A stretch of 64,000 nt of DNA. It comes from Bombilactobacillus bombi (lineage in GTDB: Bacteria > Bacillota > Bacilli > Lactobacillales > Lactobacillaceae). A program made the position numbers and the translations under genes. The notes under the pieces were generated by a model, which saw only the letters and a program-made list of their open reading frames with translations, was not told the DNA's origin and searched no databases. This document shows, one piece after another, positions 47,590-57,076 of this stretch; the first letter of the stretch is position 1; each line of letters begins with the position of its first letter. The stretch lies in assembly GCF_003522965.1 (NCBI RefSeq), contig NZ_CP031513.1, positions 868,001 to 932,000 on the forward strand. The letters are read 5' to 3'.

Positions 47590-48273
47590 CTAACGCGCTA
47601 AAGAAAGTGAGGATATCTGTCCTTGATAACCTTGCTGGCGTAAACAATCACGCGCATGAAAAATTGTCCGCCCAGTAGTATAAATATCATCTAAAATTGT
47701 TACTTGTGTGGCTTGTAAAATTGCCGCATAGTTTTGGTTAAAGTCAAAAAATTGTGGGGTTTTTAGACGTTGCTGGCGATTTTTTTGTGCTTGTGGCGTG
47801 CTGGTTGGTAACTTGATTAAAGCAGGAGTTAAGTTGACAAGATCGCCAAAAATTCCCTTGACGGGATCAAATTGTCGTTGTTGCCAGTGATTTTTCTGCG
47901 TTGGTACATAAATAAAAGGTGGTTGCCATTGGCGTAATACTTGTTGTAGATAAGATTGAAATACTAGACGTAATACATAATCGCCATAACGTTTATAACG
48001 CTTAAAATAATCATGCATGGCCAAATTATAACTAAATATTGCTTGATGCTTAAAATTATGATATCCCAATGCTTGCCAATATTTACAATCAGGACATTGC
48101 TTTGATTTATCTTGCTGACGAAAACAAGTAGGACAGTGTGGTGCTTTAATTTGGTGAAATTCAGCCCCACATCGTGAGCATAAAAAATCTTGCTTAATTT
48201 TCTTACCGGCAAAGATTTCTTGTGGTGTTAGTTCATGGACAATTTCATCTCGACACAATAAACAATTATTCAT
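47590..48273 (-). CDS. comFC: Competence protein ComFC (phosphoribosyltransferase-like)
   Basis: 227 aa. N-terminal Cys pairs (CLLC, CSRC, CPTC, CPDC) for zinc and a C-terminal PRTase loop VTILDDIYTTGRTI. Needed for DNA uptake in natural competence, working with ComFA. Overlaps comFA by 8 nt. Confidence 0.92.
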   Translation of the reverse strand: MNNCLLCRDEIVHELTPQEIFAGKKIKQDFLCSRCGAEFHQIKAPHCPTCFRQQDKSKQCPDCKYWQALGYHNFKHQAIFSYNLAMHDYFKRYKRYGDYVLRLVFQSYLQQVLRQWQPPFIYVPTQKNHWQQRQFDPVKGIFGDLVNLTPALIKLPTSTPQAQKNRQQRLKTPQFFDFNQNYAAILQATQVTILDDIYTTGRTIFHARDCLRQQGYQGQISSLSLAR

Positions 48274-49564
48274 CCTGGTTTAACCTTCTAATCTGGCGAA
48301 TAGCTTGGTCAATCGCTAAAGTATATTGCTTAGCAAAAAATATAACCTGATTATCACTATGTTCAGCACTCCGCCCTGCACGACCTGCAATTTGAATTAA
48401 AGTTTGTGTATTAAAGCGACGTGAGTCGGCTTGCCAAACCATAACATCAATATTAAAAAAAGTAACACCCCGTTCTAAAATAGTTGTAGTTACTAATGCC
48501 TGCCATTGATTATCTCGAAAAGCTTGGACCTTCTGTCCACGTAAGGGATCTTTAGTATGGACAAAAGTTTGCTGTAAATTCGGTAATTCTTGGTGCAACA
48601 ACTGTGAGATAAATTCCGCTTGTTTAATACTATCTACAAAAAGCAAGAAACGCTGTTGTTTTTGATATAAAGTGGTAATACTGTGCAATAATTGCTCATT
48701 CAAACAGTTAAATCGTTGACGCCAAATTAGTCGAAATTGTGGTTCTGGTAAATCATGTCCATGAAAGCGCCGGTTCAAAAGACTATAATTTAATTGTCCT
48801 TGAGCTATTTGCTGCTGATATTCTGGGCTAGGAGTAGCTGATAAATAAATTAGCGTATGACGCTTTTTCACTGCTTGTTGGACTGCTTGGTGCAATAATG
48901 GATTATTGACATAAGGATAAGAATCACACTCATCTAAAATTAATAAATCAAAAGCTGCACGAAACTTTAATAATTGATGGACAGTACAAATCAAAATTTG
49001 CGAATAATAATAATGATTTGCACCTTGACCATGTAGTAGACTAACTCCAGTAGTCCTAAAGGCTGCTTTAATTCGTGGATAAAGTTCATTGCACACATCA
49101 ACTCGCGGAGCAGTTAAGGCAATTCGTTCACCTTGCCTAATAGCTTGCGCCAACATGGCAAATAACATTTCCGTTTTGCCACTGCCTGTTACAGCCCATA
49201 CTAAATGTTCTTGCTTGTTCATCTGCACTTGACAAAGTTGACAAGATATTGCGTGTTGCTTAGGAGTCAATGTACCTGTCCAAGTTAAGGGATGCGGTGG
49301 TACTATAAAATCATTTTGTTCCGGATATGCTATTAAATAGTCCTGATTAGTTAAGCGTCCTAAAACTAGGCATTCCGGACAATAAAACAACTGTGGCGTG
49401 ATACTATAAGTGCTTTGACAATTGACCATTTGACAACGTTGACAGCGAAATTGATCATTGGCTAAACTAATTAAAGCCGGAAATTTTTGTGGATGTGGAT
49501 TATCTTTAGTTGTTACAATTAAACGTCCAGATAAATCTTTTGTTTCTTGCAAATTATCACCCAT
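48266..49564 (-). CDS. comFA: Competence helicase ComFA
   Basis: 432 aa DNA translocase. A zinc-binding Cys4 near the N-terminus (CQRC...CPEC), Walker A AVTGSGKTEML, DEAD-like motif LILDECDS, SATPSPEY and QIAGRAGRS. Drives single-stranded DNA across the membrane. Divergent from the YigZ-type gene, with only about 30 nt between the starts, as in other lactobacilli. Confidence 0.93.
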   Translation of the reverse strand: MGDNLQETKDLSGRLIVTTKDNPHPQKFPALISLANDQFRCQRCQMVNCQSTYSITPQLFYCPECLVLGRLTNQDYLIAYPEQNDFIVPPHPLTWTGTLTPKQHAISCQLCQVQMNKQEHLVWAVTGSGKTEMLFAMLAQAIRQGERIALTAPRVDVCNELYPRIKAAFRTTGVSLLHGQGANHYYYSQILICTVHQLLKFRAAFDLLILDECDSYPYVNNPLLHQAVQQAVKKRHTLIYLSATPSPEYQQQIAQGQLNYSLLNRRFHGHDLPEPQFRLIWRQRFNCLNEQLLHSITTLYQKQQRFLLFVDSIKQAEFISQLLHQELPNLQQTFVHTKDPLRGQKVQAFRDNQWQALVTTTILERGVTFFNIDVMVWQADSRRFNTQTLIQIAGRAGRSAEHSDNQVIFFAKQYTLAIDQAIRQIRRLNQDE

Positions 49565-49596
49565 TAATTAATTACACCTGGAAAGGAGATTTTACT

Positions 49597-50229
49597 ATCA
49601 AAACTTATATTACAATCAAAGAAAATTACCAACATGAATTAATAATAAAAAAATCCCGTTTTATTACCAATTTAGCGCGCGTTCAGACTCCGGAAGCTGC
49701 TCAAGATTTTATTACCCGTATTAAAAAACAAGAATATAAGGCTAATCATAACTGCAGCGCCTTTATTGTCGGTGATCACAACCAATTTCAACATGCCAAT
49801 GACAATGGAGAACCAGCGGGCACAGCAGGAATTCCGATGTTAGAAACTTTACAACAAATGCAAGTCCAAAACGTGGTAGCTGTTGTTACGCGATATTTTG
49901 GAGGCATTAAACTAGGAAGTGGTGGTTTAATTAGAGCTTATCGCCAAAGTGTCTCCCAAGCTATTAATGCTGTAGGACGTGTTCAAGGCATCCAACAACA
50001 AGAACTATTAGTCACTATTGCCTACAATAAGTTAGATTCACTCATGTATTGGTTACAACAACAACATCTTGTAATTGCCAATACTAGCTATACTGATCAA
50101 GTAATCTTGACCATTTTAGTGAATAAAAATCAAATCGAACAAACAAAAAAGGACTTGAACAATTTATTAAATGCTCAAATCCAAATGGAATTAGGAAATA
50201 CAACTTTTAATGAAATTCCCTTAGTTTAA
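49597..50229 (+). CDS. YigZ/IMPACT family protein with non-canonical start codon
   Basis: About 210 aa. The IMPACT domain has KKSRFITNLA, DNGEPAGTAGIPML and VTRYFGGIKLGSGGL, followed by a C-terminal DUF1949 domain. Function may relate to translation or stress; unknown. A perfect AAAGGAG (49582-49588) stands 8 nt before ATC (49597), and homologues begin here, but no ATG, GTG or TTG is available. The nearest in-frame TTGs are at 49540 and 49510, without ribosome sites and inside the opposite comFA start region. Either AUC initiates or the ATG is mutated. Its stop codon abuts that of the convergent gene with no gap. Confidence 0.82.
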   Translation: MKTYITIKENYQHELIIKKSRFITNLARVQTPEAAQDFITRIKKQEYKANHNCSAFIVGDHNQFQHANDNGEPAGTAGIPMLETLQQMQVQNVVAVVTRYFGGIKLGSGGLIRAYRQSVSQAINAVGRVQGIQQQELLVTIAYNKLDSLMYWLQQQHLVIANTSYTDQVILTILVNKNQIEQTKKDLNNLLNAQIQMELGNTTFNEIPLV

Positions 50230-51312
50230 TTAGTGTTTTTCCAAACGTTTAACTAAGTGTTGAATAGCATGAAGCAACGGTTGGCGATTTTCGCCAACTA
50301 ATCCGATTGATTCTACAAATAATTCTAATCCGACTAAAGCAGCAATTGTTAATAAAATGCCTCCCCAGAATGAAGAAACTGGATATAACAAAGCAATAAA
50401 AGAAAAAACTAATGATAAACCATAAATTACCAAAACCGTTTGACGATGGCTTAATCCTAACTGCATGAGACGATGGTGTAAATGATGGCGATCAGCTTGT
50501 GAAATTGGTTTATTATTTAAAAATCTGCGCAACATTGCATAAATGGTATCAGTAATGGGCACTCCTAAAATAACAATAGGGATAATTAAAGATACAAAAG
50601 TAACATTTTTTAACCCTTTTAAGGAGAAAACTGCAATCATAAAACCGATAAACAACGCTCCTGTATCACCCAGAAAAATTTTGGCGGGATGAAAATTATG
50701 TGGTAAAAATCCTACGAGTGAAGCCACCAGCGCAAAAATCCAAATGGAAACATACGTATCTGTAGTAGTCAAAAAGAAGTAGCCAATTATCCCCATCGTA
50801 AAAAGTGCAATTATTGATACACCCGTAGCTAAACCATCCAAGCCATCAATTAAGTTAACTGCATTAGTAATTGCTAAAATCCAAAAAATAGTTACTGGTA
50901 AACTTAACCAACCTAATTGAAACGAACCAATAAATGGAATTACAACATACGTCATTTTAATTCCAGCCAAAAAATAAATTACCAATGCTGCAATAAAAAT
51001 CCCCAACATTTTTTGTGAAGGTTTAAGTTCTCGGATATCATCAATTAGACCCGTTAAAATTATAATGCATTCTGCCAAAAAGACGCTAAATAACTCGTGC
51101 GTCGGAAATTGCGGTCGTAATAGAACAAAAGTTGAAAAAGTAAATGCCAAAAAAATAGCCAAGCCCCCCACAGTAGGCATTGGTTTTTTATTAACACGCC
51201 GGGCATTGGGTTTATCAACTGCTCCTAAAACAAAAGCAAGCTTGCGCACGAAAGGAGTTATTACTGCTGCAATAATCATAGTTAAAAATAATTTGACGAT
51301 AATATTAAACAT
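50230..51312 (-). CDS. tagO: Undecaprenyl-phosphate GlcNAc-1-phosphate transferase (TagO/WecA-like)
   Basis: 360 aa, about ten membrane helices. Glycosyltransferase 4 family: NAVNLIDGLDGLATG and LGDTGALFIGF with catalytic Asp, and the cytoplasmic HHLHHRL motif of sugar-nucleotide specificity. Starts wall teichoic acid or other glycopolymers. ATG at 51312 chosen; the GTG 21 nt upstream overlaps the AAAGGGG site. Confidence 0.9.
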   Translation of the reverse strand: MFNIIVKLFLTMIIAAVITPFVRKLAFVLGAVDKPNARRVNKKPMPTVGGLAIFLAFTFSTFVLLRPQFPTHELFSVFLAECIIILTGLIDDIRELKPSQKMLGIFIAALVIYFLAGIKMTYVVIPFIGSFQLGWLSLPVTIFWILAITNAVNLIDGLDGLATGVSIIALFTMGIIGYFFLTTTDTYVSIWIFALVASLVGFLPHNFHPAKIFLGDTGALFIGFMIAVFSLKGLKNVTFVSLIIPIVILGVPITDTIYAMLRRFLNNKPISQADRHHLHHRLMQLGLSHRQTVLVIYGLSLVFSFIALLYPVSSFWGGILLTIAALVGLELFVESIGLVGENRQPLLHAIQHLVKRLEKH

Positions 51313-51392
51313 TGTGTAGCAAGCCCCTTTCACATACTATGAATTATAATAGTTAGCGCGAATTTATACAACTTATACTCCTAATTTTAAAA

Positions 51393-51423
51393 TAAAAAAG
51401 CTTATGCCCTATTTGGCATAAGC
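51393..51423 (-). terminator. rny terminator
   Basis: GCTTATGCC (51400-51408) pairs with GGCATAAGC (51415-51423), with T6 on the minus strand; it includes the rny stop codon. Confidence 0.88.
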
Positions 51424-52974
51424 AATTTTTCTAGTTTCCCTAATTACTGTTACTTTGATATGTCCTGGATATTCTAATTCTTTTTCGATTTGATTTTTAA
51501 TCTTTCGAGCTAGAATTGTTGATTGGTTATCAGAGATTTTGTCAGGTTTAACCATAATTCTAATTTCACGTCCTGCCTGAATTGCATAACAATGATCAAC
51601 GCCATCATAGCTATTAGCAATTGTCTCCAATTTTTCCAAACGATGAATATAATTTTCCATTGATTCAGAGCGAGCACCTGGACGTGCAGCTGAAATTGCA
51701 TCAGCTGCAGCTACTAACATTGCAATCATTGAAGTAGGTTCAACATCTCCGTGACTAGCGGCAATTGTATTCACTACAACTTTAGGTTCTTTGTATTTAG
51801 TAGTAACATCGACTCCAATTTCTACGTGTGAACCTTCAATTTCATGATCCAAGGCTTTTCCAATATCATGTAACAGCCCTGCGCGTTTCGCTAAAGTTTC
51901 ATCTTCACCTAATTCAGCAGCCATTGTACCAGCAATTTTTGCAACCTCAATTGAATGACTCAGAATATTCTGGCCATAACTAGTCCGAAAGTTAAGTCGA
52001 CCAACAATTTTAATTAAATCAGGATTCATATTATGAATTCCCAAATCATAGACTGTTTGTTCGCCTAACTCTCTAATTCTAGTATCCATCTCTTTACGAG
52101 ACTTATCGACCATTTCCTCAATTCGTCCAGGATGAATGCGCCCATCAGAAATTAATTTTTCCAATGTTAAACGTGCTATTTCACGGCGAATTGGGTCAAA
52201 ACCACTCAAAGCCACTGCTTGTGGCGTATCATCAATAATAACATCAATACCCGTCAAAGACTCAATGGTTCGAATATTACGGCCTTCACGACCAATAATT
52301 CTTCCCTTCATCTCTTCATTGGGCAAAGCGACAGTTGTGACAGTTGATTCTGATACCGTGTCAGCAGCCGATTGTTGAATAGCTTCAACTACTAATTGCT
52401 TGGCCTTTTTCTTGGCATCTTGCTGGGCTGATTCTTCACTAGCACGAATGAGCTGCGCTTTTTCTTGAACCAGTTCATCATTCAATTGATTTAAAAGAAA
52501 ATCACGCGCTTGTTCGTGAGTCATACCCGCAATTTCTTCTAGCTTTTGCTGCTGTTTTTCTAAGGTTGAAATTACTTCTTTTTGTTGATTCTCTAATTTT
52601 TGTTCTGTACTATCAATTTTTTCCTCGCGTTTTTCAAGAGAATGTTCGCGTTGATCCAACGAGCTATCCTTACGATCTAAGGTGTCTTCTCGTTGTAACA
52701 TTCTGTTTTCCTGACGCTGAAGTTCTTTGCGTCGTTCACGCAAGTCATCTTCTTGTTGCTGACGATACTTATGACTTTCTTCACGCGCCTCAATTAGTGC
52801 TTCTTTTTTAGCTGAAGCAGCATCCTTTTTAGCCGTTGCAATAATACTTTCAGCAGACTTACCAGCTTGCTTCAAGCTATTTTCATAAGCACTTTTCCGC
52901 ACAAAAAAACCGATTACAGCACCAATTATTAGCATCAAAACTGCGACCGCGAGGACAGCGAGATTAAATGACAT
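51409..52974 (-). CDS. rny: Ribonuclease Y
   Basis: 521 aa membrane-anchored endoribonuclease that initiates mRNA decay. N-terminal helix (residues 4-24), a long coiled coil (to about 190), KH domain ([14 protein letters not shown]) and HD domain ([13 protein letters not shown]). All domains complete. Confidence 0.97.
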   Translation of the reverse strand: MSFNLAVLAVAVLMLIIGAVIGFFVRKSAYENSLKQAGKSAESIIATAKKDAASAKKEALIEAREESHKYRQQQEDDLRERRKELQRQENRMLQREDTLDRKDSSLDQREHSLEKREEKIDSTEQKLENQQKEVISTLEKQQQKLEEIAGMTHEQARDFLLNQLNDELVQEKAQLIRASEESAQQDAKKKAKQLVVEAIQQSAADTVSESTVTTVALPNEEMKGRIIGREGRNIRTIESLTGIDVIIDDTPQAVALSGFDPIRREIARLTLEKLISDGRIHPGRIEEMVDKSRKEMDTRIRELGEQTVYDLGIHNMNPDLIKIVGRLNFRTSYGQNILSHSIEVAKIAGTMAAELGEDETLAKRAGLLHDIGKALDHEIEGSHVEIGVDVTTKYKEPKVVVNTIAASHGDVEPTSMIAMLVAAADAISAARPGARSESMENYIHRLEKLETIANSYDGVDHCYAIQAGREIRIMVKPDKISDNQSTILARKIKNQIEKELEYPGHIKVTVIRETRKIAYAK

Positions 52975-53035
52975 TTGCTTACCTCCAAGTCACATTGTAC
53001 TAGTTTGGCTTTAAAAATATTTTAGGTACATAATA

Positions 53036-53064
53036 ATATTATGGTTTATTGGTCCAACTGTCAA
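53036..53064 (-). promoter_or_regulatory. rny promoter
   Basis: TTGACA (53059-53064), 17 nt, TAATAT (53036-53041) on the minus strand, about 60 nt before the rny ATG. Confidence 0.7.
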
Positions 53065-53078
53065 CGATGTTTGCTCAA

Positions 53079-53110
53079 TAAAAAAAGAAGAATCCTTTAA
53101 GATTCCTCTT
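53079..53110 (-). terminator. recA terminator
   Basis: Minus strand AAGAGGAATC pairs with GATTCTTCTT (one G-U), loop of 6, then T8. The recA stop lies inside. Confidence 0.85.
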
Positions 53111-54191
53111 TGACAACTGTTTTATCTTTAGTTTTAGCTTTATCTGCCTTATTTGGAGCTTTTTCTTCAGATTCCTTAGAATCTTCCTGAGTTAAGTCAG
53201 AATCCATTCCATAAGCAACCCGAACTTTTTGTTTAATTTCAGCTTTTAAATCAGGATGTTCATCGAGATACTTTTTAACATTTTCGCGTCCTTGGCCAAT
53301 TCGCTCATTATTGTAAGAATACCAGGAACCACTTTTTTCTACGATATCTTTTTCAGCACCCATATCAACAATCTCACCAGTCTGCGAAATTCCTTTGCCG
53401 TACATCATATCTACATGAGCTACTTTAAAAGGAGGTGCTACTTTATTTTTGACTACTTTGATTTTAACACGATTACCAATAACGTCAGAACCATCTTTGA
53501 TTTGTTCGGCTCTGCGTACTTCTAAACGAATAGTAGAATAAAATTTTAATGCCCGACCACCAGGAGTCGTCTCAGGATTACCAAACACAATCCCAACTTT
53601 TTCACGTATTTGGTTGATAAATAAAGCAATAGTTTTGGTTTTGTTAAGTGTACCTGATAATTTACGTAAAGCTTGGGACATTAAACGTGCCTGCAAGCCC
53701 ACATGGGAATCTCCCATCTCTCCATCAATTTCTGCTCGAGGAACTAAGGCCGCAACTGAATCAATAACCAAAATATCAACAGCACCACTAGAAACTAAAG
53801 CGTCAGCAATTTGTAGTCCTTGTTCACCAGTGTCTGGTTGGGATAACAACAAATTATCAATATCAACTCCTAAAGCTGTTGCATAAGTTGGATCCATCGC
53901 ATTTTCGGCGTCAATATAGGCTGCTGTGCCGCCGTTTTTTTGAACTTCGGCTACTGCATGCAAAGCTACTGTGGTTTTACCAGAACTTTCCGGTCCATAA
54001 ATTTCCACAATTCGGCCACGGGGAAATCCACCTACGCCTAATGCATCATCTAAAGCCAAAGAACCGCTGGAAACTGTGGAAATTTGGGTTTGTGCATTTT
54101 CACCAAGACGCATTACTGCTCCTTTACCAAAATCCTTTTCGATTTTTTTCAAAGCAATGTCTAATGCTGCTTGACGTTCATCTTTTGCCAA
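53097..54191 (-). CDS. recA: Recombinase RecA
   Basis: 364 aa. Walker [11 protein letters not shown], the signature ALRKLSGTL region, and a charged C-terminal tail ([15 protein letters not shown]). Starts with TTG, 8 nt after a strong GAGGAGG. A LexA box overlaps its promoter, so SOS control is expected. Sits next to cinA, as in many Bacillota. Confidence 0.97.
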   Translation of the reverse strand: MAKDERQAALDIALKKIEKDFGKGAVMRLGENAQTQISTVSSGSLALDDALGVGGFPRGRIVEIYGPESSGKTTVALHAVAEVQKNGGTAAYIDAENAMDPTYATALGVDIDNLLLSQPDTGEQGLQIADALVSSGAVDILVIDSVAALVPRAEIDGEMGDSHVGLQARLMSQALRKLSGTLNKTKTIALFINQIREKVGIVFGNPETTPGGRALKFYSTIRLEVRRAEQIKDGSDVIGNRVKIKVVKNKVAPPFKVAHVDMMYGKGISQTGEIVDMGAEKDIVEKSGSWYSYNNERIGQGRENVKKYLDEHPDLKAEIKQKVRVAYGMDSDLTQEDSKESEEKAPNKADKAKTKDKTVVKEES

Positions 54192-54207
54192 AAAAATACC
54201 TCCTCAT

Positions 54208-54221
54208 CGAACACATGTTCT
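54208..54221. promoter_or_regulatory. LexA/DinR box of recA
   Basis: CGAACACATGTTCT matches the Gram-positive consensus CGAACRNRYGTTYC at 13 of 14 positions and lies between the recA ribosome site and a TATAAT at the cinA end. Confidence 0.85.
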
Positions 54222-54232
54222 CACATATAGTA

Positions 54233-54763
54233 TTATAAGCTATTAGCTACCATATTGAAAGCTGCAACCACACTTTTTTTACGCACATCAGCTCGATTGC
54301 CCGCAAACTTAAATTGTTGCGCTACAGTTGTTGTTGGACTGTTAACTGCAATCCACACAGTACCAGCTGCATGTCCTTCTAACGATTCTGGACCCGCAGC
54401 GCCAGTTAGACCAACACCGAAATTGCTATTAACAATCTGAGCACTGTGAATTGCCATTTGCATGGCAGTCCATTGACTGACAACTCCATGCTCTTGCAAT
54501 TTTGTTGCTGGAATATCCAAAAGTTGAGCTTTCATCTTTAGCGAATAAGTGATAAATCCGCCCTCTAGAACCTTAGATGCGCCCGGCACCGAAGCCAAAG
54601 TAGCTTGAAAAAGGCCAGCAGTTAAACTCTCAGCTGCTGTAATTGTTTGTTTTTGTTGTGTTAATTGCTTAACCACAAATTGAAACAGAGAATCATATTT
54701 CTCCAAAACAAAGGGTGCGCTACTTGTCTGAGACTTCTTGAATTCTTGCAACAGTTCTTGCAT
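54233..54763 (-). CDS. CinA C-terminal domain protein (PncC-type nicotinamide mononucleotide deamidase)
   Basis: 176 aa. Residues about 38-174 are the PncC domain: TAAESLTAGLFQ, SLKMKAQLLDIP, GVVSQWTAMQMA, GLTGAAGPES. It hydrolyses NMN to NaMN in NAD recycling. Full CinA has about 410 aa with an N-terminal molybdopterin-binding-like (COG1058) domain. That domain is absent here although the gene is in cinA's usual place between pgsA and recA. The first 36 residues look like the linker of the full protein. Confidence 0.87.
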   Translation of the reverse strand: MQELLQEFKKSQTSSAPFVLEKYDSLFQFVVKQLTQQKQTITAAESLTAGLFQATLASVPGASKVLEGGFITYSLKMKAQLLDIPATKLQEHGVVSQWTAMQMAIHSAQIVNSNFGVGLTGAAGPESLEGHAAGTVWIAVNSPTTTVAQQFKFAGNRADVRKKSVVAAFNMVANSL

Positions 54764-54814
54764 GATATCACCTTCTATTTATAATTACAATTTTTAAACT
54801 TAATATTTTTAAAA

Positions 54815-54859
54815 TAAAAAACGAGACTTTTTGACGACTTGTTCCGCCAAATGTCTCGT
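54815..54859 (-). terminator. pgsA terminator
   Basis: ACGAGAC (54821-54827) pairs with GTCTCGT (54853-54859) with a large loop; T6 follows on the minus strand. Confidence 0.7.
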
Positions 54860-54868
54860 AATCTCGAC

Positions 54869-55450
54869 TTATTTAAAATCAGCGTAATATTGCTTATTTT
54901 GAATCAAATAATCATAGGCAGAATATATTGTAAAAATTAAACAAATATACAACATAATCGTTCCAAAAGGCAAATGCCAATAACTAAAGAGCGGATCATT
55001 TAACAATAAGAAGACAATCGCCAGCATTTGAGTAGTTGTCTTGATTTTTCCAGGCATTTGGGCAGCCATCACTTGGCCTCCTTGCTCAACAATCAATAAC
55101 CGCAAAGTCGTAATCAGCAATTCTCGACAAGCAATAATTGCTACAACCCATGCAGGAGCTTGTTTATTAGCAGCCAAATAAATGAACGCCGTCAAAACCA
55201 GCATTTTGTCTGCTAAAGGATCCATAAATTTACCAAAATTAGTCACCAAATGTTGACTGCGAGCAATTTTACCATCAGCCAAATCAGTTAAAGAAGCAGC
55301 TACAAAAATCACCGCCGCAATTAAATACTCCCAAGCAACACTTGTCCCTAAAAACTGTACTTGACCTAAATGAAAGTTAATTGACATAAAAATCATAAAA
55401 ATTGGAATTAAGATAATGCGAACAACAGTCAATTTGTTTGGTAGATTCAT
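54869..55450 (-). CDS. pgsA: CDP-diacylglycerol-glycerol-3-phosphate 3-phosphatidyltransferase
   Basis: 193 aa membrane enzyme of phosphatidylglycerol synthesis. The CDP-alcohol motif DLADGKIAR, then GKFMDPLADK, supplies the full D-x2-DG-x2-AR-x8-G-x3-D-x3-D pattern. Five to six helices. Downstream of rodZ by 5 nt. Confidence 0.95.
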   Translation of the reverse strand: MNLPNKLTVVRIILIPIFMIFMSINFHLGQVQFLGTSVAWEYLIAAVIFVAASLTDLADGKIARSQHLVTNFGKFMDPLADKMLVLTAFIYLAANKQAPAWVVAIIACRELLITTLRLLIVEQGGQVMAAQMPGKIKTTTQMLAIVFLLLNDPLFSYWHLPFGTIMLYICLIFTIYSAYDYLIQNKQYYADFK

Positions 55451-55455
55451 AATAA

Positions 55456-56292
55456 TTACTCCTTAATTGAAAGCGTGTAAGTGTGGACGGTTCCCACTTG
55501 ATGTTCTGATACTGGTAATTGAACATCATTCAAATAAATTTCAGTCGAAGCAGCGTTACCGGTTTTAATAGAAATTTTTTGAACATCAGCTTGTAAATCT
55601 ACATCGTGACTCGAACCAGCATTGACAACCCCTTGCCATAACGTTTGTCCTTCATCTCCAGTATTCACAGTAATCCAAGCATCCGCATTAGTGGCAGTTA
55701 AACGTAGATTATGTGCACTGGCAGATTGCCAATTAGTCACGACAAAACCATCTGTTTGTTTATTATCAGCTTTAATCTTTAATTGCTGCTCAGAAGCCGG
55801 TGCTTTTTTAGTTGTATCTGCTTTTTTCTTTGCTTTTGTTGATTTATGTGTTGTAGGTTTTTTTGTTTCTACTTGTGTTGTCTTGGGAATCTGATGTGCA
55901 TTTTGACTATGCACTTTGGCCATTACTAACCCGATTAAACAAACAATTACTACGACTACTGCTAAAATACTAATCTGTGGTAAATGATTGCGAATGCTAT
56001 TCCATAGAGTTTCTTTTTTAGGCTTTGGCGTTTCTGGCTGAACTTCCTCTGGCTGAACTTGGGGAATTTCATCGCCAAACTCCTGTAATAAAGCTTTACT
56101 ATCTAAACCAACGCTTTCGGCATATTGCTTCACAAAAGCTCGAACATAAAAGTCTCCTGGTAATTGATCGAATTTTTCTTCTTCAATTGCTACCAAATAG
56201 CGCTTTTGAATCTTGGTTTTCTTTTGTAAATCATCAATTGTGTAGCCCCGTTCCAAACGGGCACTGCGTAATTTTTCTCCTATTTCACCCAT
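55456..56292 (-). CDS. rodZ: Cell-shape protein RodZ-like
   Basis: 278 aa. N-terminal HTH_25 domain (LRSARLERGYTIDDLQKKT), one membrane helix (about 108-125), a Lys/Thr-rich linker (about 135-165) and a C-terminal DUF4115 beta-domain (WITVNTGDEG, AASTEIYLND). Connects the morphogenesis machinery to the membrane. Conserved place between ymfI and pgsA. Confidence 0.9.
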   Translation of the reverse strand: MGEIGEKLRSARLERGYTIDDLQKKTKIQKRYLVAIEEEKFDQLPGDFYVRAFVKQYAESVGLDSKALLQEFGDEIPQVQPEEVQPETPKPKKETLWNSIRNHLPQISILAVVVVIVCLIGLVMAKVHSQNAHQIPKTTQVETKKPTTHKSTKAKKKADTTKKAPASEQQLKIKADNKQTDGFVVTNWQSASAHNLRLTATNADAWITVNTGDEGQTLWQGVVNAGSSHDVDLQADVQKISIKTGNAASTEIYLNDVQLPVSEHQVGTVHTYTLSIKE

Positions 56293-56343
56293 GATAAACC
56301 ACCGTTATTTATTTAATTTGAGTATAACACAAAATTTAATAAT

Positions 56344-57069
56344 TTATTCTAACCAACCACCAGTAATATATAATGTTTGGCCTGTTAAATATTGAGCTTG
56401 TGGCGATAATAAAGCATGCACCCAATAGCTAATATCTTCGCCTTCAGCTAGGCGTCCCATCGGAATTTGCGCACGCAATTGTTCTTTATTAGCCGCAGAA
56501 AATTGAGCCAGCATCGGCGTATTAACAGCACCAGGTGCAATAACATTAACTGTAATACCTAAACTGGCAACTTCCTGTGCGTAAGCTTGTGCAAATGCCG
56601 ATAATGCGCCTTTTAAAGTGCTATAAATAACTTCCATCGCACTCCCACGTTTGCCGTAAACAGACCCTATTAACACAATTCGTCCATTTTGACTCTGAGC
56701 TAGCTTTTCTTGCAGTTGCTGAATTAGTAACAAGGGCACTTTCAAATTGACATTTAATAATTGGTCAAATTTAGCTTTGGGCACTTGCGAAAATAACCGA
56801 TAATCAGTGATACCTTGAGCAGCAATCAAAGCATCAATACTAAAAATACTTTCAACTATTTTGGGAATGCAATCAGTTTGGTTAAAGTCAGCTGCAATTA
56901 TTAAAAAATCCTGCTTGGGAAATTGACAACGCCAATCTGCTACATTTTTTTGTAATTGATCTAAGTGTTGATTTCCTTGTAAATACAATGACCAGCCACT
57001 TTTAGCCAGATCATAACTGATTTTTTGACCAATTGCGCCACTAGCACCTAATATTAACGCCCATTTCAT
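56344..57069 (-). CDS. ymfI: SDR oxidoreductase YmfI-like
   Basis: 241 aa classical SDR. Cofactor loop LGASGAIGQKI, catalytic Ser in IGSVYGKRG and YSTLK (Y-x3-K). In B. subtilis the gene in this position, ymfI, makes the 5-aminopentanol modification of elongation factor P. The neighbourhood ftsK-ymfF-ymfH-ymfI-rodZ is kept here, so the same role is likely. A FabG-like activity is the alternative. Confidence 0.82.
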   Translation of the reverse strand: MKWALILGASGAIGQKISYDLAKSGWSLYLQGNQHLDQLQKNVADWRCQFPKQDFLIIAADFNQTDCIPKIVESIFSIDALIAAQGITDYRLFSQVPKAKFDQLLNVNLKVPLLLIQQLQEKLAQSQNGRIVLIGSVYGKRGSAMEVIYSTLKGALSAFAQAYAQEVASLGITVNVIAPGAVNTPMLAQFSAANKEQLRAQIPMGRLAEGEDISYWVHALLSPQAQYLTGQTLYITGGWLE

Positions 57070-57076
57070 TAATAAT

